Source: Euperipatoides rowelli (Eukaryota; Onychophora; Udeonychophora; Euonychophora; Peripatopsidae). Taken from it: 12,258 nucleotides of DNA. Location: assembly GCA_003024985.2 (NCBI GenBank), contig PXIH01S0006218.1. The stretch is one strand, 5' to 3'. The translations under genes and the position numbers were made by a program. The notes under the pieces were generated by a model. It was not told the DNA's origin, did no database searches, and saw nothing but the letters and a program-made list of their open reading frames with translations. Below are positions 8,330-12,258 of this stretch, in pieces; positions within the stretch are counted from its first letter, which is position 1, and each line of letters begins with the position of its first letter.

Positions 8330-8695
8330 ATTGAACAAAAAATGATTAATTCTAACTACAATTGAAACTATATTTTAAAATCTTGTCAACAGGTTACGAG
8401 AAATTATACAATTTCGGTCTTATTGTGTGACTTAGTTTTAGTCTTTATTCATTCTGAAAAACATTATTACGGTTCATAAGTTTTAAAAAATTCAAAATGA
8501 AAAATATTCACTAGGATAAACTCTAAAAATATATAAATAATCCTATAATTATTAAGGCAAATTTCGATTTTTATATATTTGCCAATATCAAGGTCATACA
8601 ATCATATTTATTTGATTGATAAATAAGTAGTTGATATGCTAATGACTCAATTGTTTTCAGAGAAAGATGGTTTTCTGATAATTATAATCAGAAGG
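8330..8695. other. Intergenic stretch, nothing recognised
   Basis: A+T-rich, non-coding, with no repeat match found within the window. Confidence 0.45.
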
Positions 8696-8699
8696 TTGA

Positions 8700-8872
8700 A
8701 CTTTACCGTTATTCCACCGCAAATAGGTGGAGGGATATTAGATCTGGTGAGAAAACTACACCAGATTGTGTGCTAAAAGGCGGTTTTCACTTTTTAGCAT
8801 GTGATTAGTTGTTTGTTCACCAGATCTAATATTCTTCCACAAATATTGGTGGACAGATAACGGAATCTGACC
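8700..8872. mobile_element. Palindromic MITE-like element
   Basis: The left arm (about 8701-8751) and right arm (about 8816-8868) are reverse complements over about 50 bases. They share ATATTAGATCTGGTGA at the inner ends and CCGTTAT with a CCACC...GGTGG/TGTGG mini-palindrome toward the outer ends. The interior has its own hairpin, GTGCTAAAAG at 8770-8779 against CTTTTTAGCAT at 8790-8800. The right outer end, read on the minus strand, is GATTCCGTTATCTGTCCACC, the motif also seen at 6557 and 7706. No transposase is encoded, so this is a non-autonomous element. The target duplication is unresolved. Confidence 0.75.
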
Positions 8873-9255
8873 AAAAACACAATATGTATACAGTATNTTT
8901 CAAATAGAAAAAAAAATATATTGCCTATTATTTCACTCCGCCCTACTGGACAGTGATATTTTGAAATGTCCTTATTTTCCAGGACATTGCTGATATTTCA
9001 GTGCTGATTATAATGGATGTATTTTGGGAACTTTCTAATAATATAAACTACTAAAGTATAGAAGTACAATATTACTATTTATTTTCTAAATTTATTTATT
9101 TTTATTTTATTCTATTCATTTTTCTTATTTTTCATTTATTTTTATCAGTATGTTAACTCGCTTAGATGCTGGAATTTTATAAGAAAACGTTGCATGGCGT
9201 ACACATTGAAATGACTCAATAAATTCATTTATGTTGATAATTTTAAAATGTTCTG
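8873..9255. other. A+T-rich spacer before the pseudogene
   Basis: Non-coding. An ambiguous base lies at 8897. GCCTATTATTTCACTC at about 8923 resembles 7732-7755. A T-rich ATTTATTTTTATTTTATTC-like stretch at 9075-9150 is simple sequence. It could include 5' untranslated sequence of the following relic, but I cannot fix a boundary. Confidence 0.4.
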
Positions 9256-10610
9256 TTGCAAAATGGCAGAGATGAAAAGAGACCTATGACGCTTGTTATC
9301 CGAAGAATTTGGAGGAAACTCAATGATCACTCAAACAACTTTTACTTGTCCAGGGTGGACCATTCCCGATGTCAAATTGGCAAGAATGCACCTGCTATCA
9401 TGTATCAAGATCTTCATTCATTCATTTCCCAAGTGTTACACTGCCCAGAGCTCTCTGCTTTCACACTTCTGCGGAGAAAGCAGCCATTTCAGAAAAGAGC
9501 AGCAATTCATAGTGAAGCAGACATTGCCGATCCAAATTTTATAGTTAAGGAGAGAAACCCTTACTACCCCAACCAAAAAAAACCTCAACAACTTGATCAG
9601 AGTCGTGGTCTTACCAAGTTAAATGCTGAACATTTGACATCAAGATTGAAGCAGCGGAACTTGTTGGATGCAAGTGTGAAAGCTGCAGATCAGAGGAAGC
9701 ATCATAAAGCTTTTTCCAGCATTTTTCTCATGAATATGTTATCTGTTTCTGCCAAATGTATTTTGGTCTGTTTACCTCAATCAGAATCACCTTTAACCTA
9801 AGTGAGTGGTGCCTGTTCATTGACAGCTCATCAAAAAGCCTCAAACCTCTACTGCTCCATAACAGGAACAAGTACCCATCTCTTCATCTGGCTCAGTCTG
9901 TAAACCTCAAAGAGGATTACCACAACATTGAGACCATGCTAGAAGTCTTGAAATATGAGTATGGGTGGGAGATCATTGGAAACTTCAAAATGGTGTGATT
10001 CCTAATGGGTCTACAACAGATGAGACTGTCCGCAGTGGACTGAGTCCATGTAGCGATGAATTTCAAGTGAGAGCCACTGGTGGACTCCAGGAAGGTGCCA
10101 ATGTTTCCGCTACTCAAAAACTTGGGCCTTATGAAACAAGTTGTTAGAGCTCTAGTAACGGATTTGGCAGCCTTCAAGTACCTTCAATATTTTTTCTATA
10201 CGTTGTCTGAGGCCAAGGTCATAGCCAGTGTTTTTGTGGCACCATAGATAAAAGAAAATTCTTCAGTAAAAGGAATTCCCAAAAATGCTTGCTCAGAAAA
10301 AGGAAGCTGATTGGACTAGCTTTATATAGTGGTTCAGTGCTTCTTGGGCAATCACAAGGTTGAAAACTATGCAGAGCTGGGTGAGACTTTGATGAAGAAC
10401 TTCAGCACAATGGGCTGCAGGATGTCCCTCAAAGCACATATTATTGATGCTCATCTTCAAGGAGGACGTGATTGTATTCAGAGGACAAGGCAATACTTCC
10501 ACCAGGATATACTGGATTTTAAATGCTACCAAGGACAATACAATTAAAATATGATGGGAGACTACATCTGGTGGCTGATATGTGAAAGTGATTTGCTGTA
10601 TAAATTGTAA
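9256..10610 (+). pseudogene. Pseudogene of an unnamed multicopy animal protein family
   Basis: Joined across frames, this reads as one decayed copy of a large, usually uncharacterised protein family that I recall from many animals as repetitive, intronless copies. Diagnostic stretches in order are IRRIWRKLNDHSNNFY, KNAPAIMYQDLHS, LHCPEL, LTSRLKQRNLLDASV, SEWCLFIDSSSKSLKPLLLH, EPLVDSRKV, NLGLMKQVVRAL, AAFKYLQYFF, LSEAKV, FLGNHKVENYAEL, MGCRMSLKAHIIDAHL, FHQDILDF, YQGQYN and NMMGDYIWWLI. Lesions: a one-base loss in the T run near 9721-9728; stops at 9996, 10041, 10068 (Trp to TGA), 10245 (Gln to TAG), 10267, 10327 and 10545 (probably Glu to TAA); a one-base gain near 10251; a one-base loss near 10338; small indels at 10455-10500; and loss of about 20-25 codons around 10020-10065. 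The first ATG in frame is 9286; the true start is unknown. It is GC-richer than its flanks. The family's function is unknown to me; I suspect a mobile-element origin. Confidence 0.85.
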
Positions 10611-10885
10611 ATCTTGAAAAGTTAATCACTTCTAATTCATTTTGGTCAGGTTTGTATAACTTTATGTTAACTTTAATTTATGTGTCCCCACCCCCACCCC
10701 CCCCTTTCTGTAAAGGAAATGAAAATTCGCCCTTTGTTGATTGGCAATAGGTAAATTTCAAAGTATCAATGTCCTGGTCACAAAAGCAGAGTTTGAGGTG
10801 AATAATTACCATTTTCTGTACATTTGAGATGTAACCAATTAAGAAACATCACTTATTACCAAAGGACAAAAAGTGTGTTACATAG
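10611..10885. other. 3' flank of the pseudogene, possible 3' UTR remnant
   Basis: Non-coding sequence directly after the relic's last recognisable codon, with a C-rich tract at about 10685-10704. The segment CCTGGTCACAAAAGCAGAGT to about 10850 has a composition unlike random A+T DNA and, from memory, resembles downstream sequence of other copies of this family. That is a weak inference. The next identifiable repeat starts near 10886. Confidence 0.35.
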
Positions 10886-11193
10886 TGTTATCATCCGGTT
10901 GGGAATAGTTATTTATTATGTAGTAGGAGTTAGGTTAACATGGGGAGTCAAGTCTACCCTAAGCAATCCACTATCTTCCCAACGGTTAGGTTTCGGAGGA
11001 AGAGAATGTACCTGGAAATGCACGGAGAAGGCTCTGGAGGGAGGGATGAGCCAGGGTATCAAAATTGGTGATGACAATGGTTGGAGGGAATGAAGAAGAA
11101 AGGTTGACCTAGATGGCTGGGCAAAAGAAACTATTGATTAGAGTTAGGGTTCAGGGTTGGGTGAAGGTTAAGTCTGTAAATAACAAAATATGG
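10886..11193. repeat. Dispersed repeat, copy D/E, split by an insertion
   Basis: The left half (10886-10934) carries TTATCATCCGGTTGGGAATA, GTTATTTATTATGTAGTAGG and AGTTAGG. The right half (11141-11193) resumes with GAGTTAGGGTTCAGGGTTGG, GTGAAGGTTAAGTCTGTAAA and TAACAAAATATGG. Joined at GAGTTAGG, the halves reproduce the block order of copies A, C and F, so this was one element before the intervening 206 bases arrived. Confidence 0.75.
10935..11140. mobile_element. 206-bp insert flanked by 8-bp duplication GAGTTAGG
   Basis: The exact octamer GAGTTAGG at 10927-10934 and 11141-11148 brackets this stretch, which interrupts a dispersed-repeat copy. The insert is clearly richer in G+C than its surroundings. 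An 89-codon frame (10824-11093) runs across its left boundary, so it is not a native gene. An 8-bp duplication is usual for hAT-type DNA transposons, but the ends (TTAACATGGGG and ...ACTATTGATTA) give at best a very weak terminal inverted repeat. It could also be a filler or a retrocopy without a tail. Confidence 0.55.
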
Positions 11194-11577
11194 TTTCGAA
11201 ACCATTTGGCACTAGTGAGTTCATGTACGATCTGATTGGTCTGTGAAAGATCGAAATGTAACACTATAAACAGCTCCTAAAATAAACTGTTAAACTGTTT
11301 TAATTTTTCCATATGAAGAATAATTCATTAAATGCCAGAATATCTCAAAGTAAATGATATAGATTTATTAGATTTAGATTTATTAAACTAGCAGAACCTT
11401 CACCAAGATCGGTGCTGTTCCAGATTCATAATATTCTAAAGACATTATAACAATTTGACATGCTTCATGCTCATTTACAAATTATTAAACTGTTTGTCAG
11501 TATAGCTAGCATTTGTCTAACAAACTTCACAGCATTTATTTCAGAAATGGTCATTGATTGGGTAATGTTTAAGCAAG
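11194..11577. other. Intergenic stretch, nothing recognised
   Basis: A+T-rich and non-coding. A small AGATTTATTAGATTTAGATT simple repeat lies near 11361-11385. No other feature found. Confidence 0.45.
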
Positions 11578-11735
11578 CAGGAATTGTATAAAAATTATCG
11601 AAAATGATAAAAAAAAATTGTATTGTACCTCTTGATTATCATTAGGGTTGGGGCATAGGTATTTAATATCTAATAGGAGTTAGGGACCTCAGTGTTGGCA
11701 TGAAGGTTAAGACTGTAAATAATAAAAAAAATAAG
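11578..11735. repeat. Dispersed repeat, copy F
   Basis: This is among the most complete copies. It has AAAATTATCGAAAATGATAA, TTGTACCTCTTGATTATCAT, TAGGGTTGGGGCATAGGTAT, TTAATATCTAATAGGAGTTA, GGG, then TGAAGGTTAAGACTGTAAAT and AATAAAAAAAATA. It serves as the reference for block order. No terminal GATTCCGTTATCTG motif is seen upstream, so its 5' end may be lost. Confidence 0.75.
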
Positions 11736-11849
11736 GCAGCAGAGCATATAAGTTATGTAACATGCAGTAAAACACCAGTGGTTGGTTTCATACTAAAATG
11801 AGCTGAGGAGTTTGCCAGCCAACAAGTGTTTGTCAGAGATGATTTGGAT

Positions 11850-11937
11850 GCCTTAAAGGCATAGTGGTTATGCAACTCCCAGAAAGCAAAAGACCCTGGT
11901 TCAATTTTGCCATTTTTGGGTGAATTAAATTTTTTTT
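11850..11937 (+). repeat. tRNA-like Pol III head, SINE or tRNA relic
   Basis: AGGCATAGTGG at 11857-11867 fits a Pol III A box (TRGCNNARYGG) except its first base. GGTTCAATTTT at 11898-11908 keeps the first half of a B box. The 41-base spacing is close to that in tRNA genes, and a T8 tract at 11930-11937 would terminate Pol III. The acceptor and T-stem pairing of a working tRNA are not evident, so this is a tRNA-derived SINE head or a decayed tRNA pseudogene, not a functional tRNA. Confidence 0.45.
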
Positions 11938-12258
11938 GACAATTTTATTCCTTTAATAACTAGGACAATGGGAATAATTTCTGGGAATATTTATGGCCAA
12001 AGTTTTTAGTTTATAACAGTATCATTGTAATACATATCTTTAATGATGCTAAGATGCTCATACTTGAGGATGACACATAATAGAAGACAGACTAAATTCA
12101 GGCAGGATATAAATTTTGATTAGCATTAAGGGGGGGGGGAGAAAGTGTTTGAGTTGAAATAGATTTACAGCATATAATCTATATACAGTATATAAAGCAA
12201 AAAGTTTGTTATTTTAAATAAGCAATTTAGCATACTTCCCAGAATAGCACAAACAAAG
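11938..12258. other. A+T-rich right edge, nothing recognised
   Basis: Non-coding. A G-homopolymer of about ten bases at 12130-12140 is the only conspicuous simple sequence. No open frame or repeat match found. Confidence 0.45.

Noticed and set aside
6649-8897. The two N positions as gap boundaries
   Set aside because: Each is a single ambiguous base within continuous repeat or A+T-rich sequence, more like a polymorphic or low-quality call than a scaffold gap.
9917-10177. 86-codon minus-strand frame
   Set aside because: It is the antisense shadow of the pseudogene, whose + strand carries recognisable family blocks.
10293-10538. 81-codon minus-strand frame
   Set aside because: It is antisense to the FLGNHK...FHQDILDF part of the same pseudogene.
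10824-11093. 89-codon + strand frame as a small gene
   Set aside because: It crosses from the pseudogene's 3' flank through a dispersed repeat into the 206-bp insert, so it is a chance frame over a mobile-element junction.
1-12258. CRISPR array, bacterial operon or prophage
   Set aside because: There are no regular short repeats with unique spacers, no bacterial-style coding density and no ribosome-binding-site pattern. The content is that of animal nuclear DNA.

Overview
This window looks like A+T-rich animal nuclear DNA (roughly 70% A+T by eye). It has no intact gene that I can support. Most of it is decayed mobile-element sequence: relics of two multicopy coding families, fold-back elements, a dispersed repeat family and several degenerate tandem arrays. 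There are no bacterial operons, no ribosome-binding-site pattern and no long open frames. The repeats and relics point to a metazoan, and the 3.0-3.7 kb array recalls repeats of marine invertebrates. I cannot name the species. Two single ambiguous bases (6649 and 8897) indicate an unresolved assembly.

Layout. 1-985: A+T-rich DNA with one CpG-dense patch (about 225-400) carrying six same-strand CAGAC motifs. 990-1510: a GTAAC/GTTAC-rich fold-back element holding a ~119-bp tandem duplication. 2139-2359: a near-perfect 79-bp inverted repeat around a ~61-bp loop. 2666-2709: a compact 18-bp hairpin. 2990-3710: a degenerate tandem array with a period near 170 bp. 3800-4055: six ATGCAAAT octamers. 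4150-4787: a dead non-LTR retrotransposon fragment (reverse transcriptase core plus C-terminal tail), followed to about 5250 by a ~190-bp degenerate direct repeat. 6074-6168: three tandem 32-bp units. 6240-8870 and 10886-11735: scattered copies of a short repeat family (TTATTTCACC ... GGAGTTAGGG ... GGTTAAGACTGTAAATAA), some joined to a terminal motif GATTCCGTTATCTGCCCACC that also bounds a palindromic MITE-like element at 8700-8870. 9256-10610: the only extended protein signal, a frameshifted and stop-ridden pseudogene of an unnamed multicopy animal protein family. 10935-11140: a 206-bp GC-richer insert inside one dispersed-repeat copy, flanked by an exact 8-bp duplication. 11850-11937: a tRNA-like Pol III head with a T8 tract.

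No genes work together here. The value of the window is as a record of transposition. A reverse transcriptase lost exactly its two catalytic aspartates by an in-frame 6-bp deletion. The multicopy protein relic has its lesions mapped base by base. A nested insertion has a readable target-site duplication. I found no convincing novel biological system.
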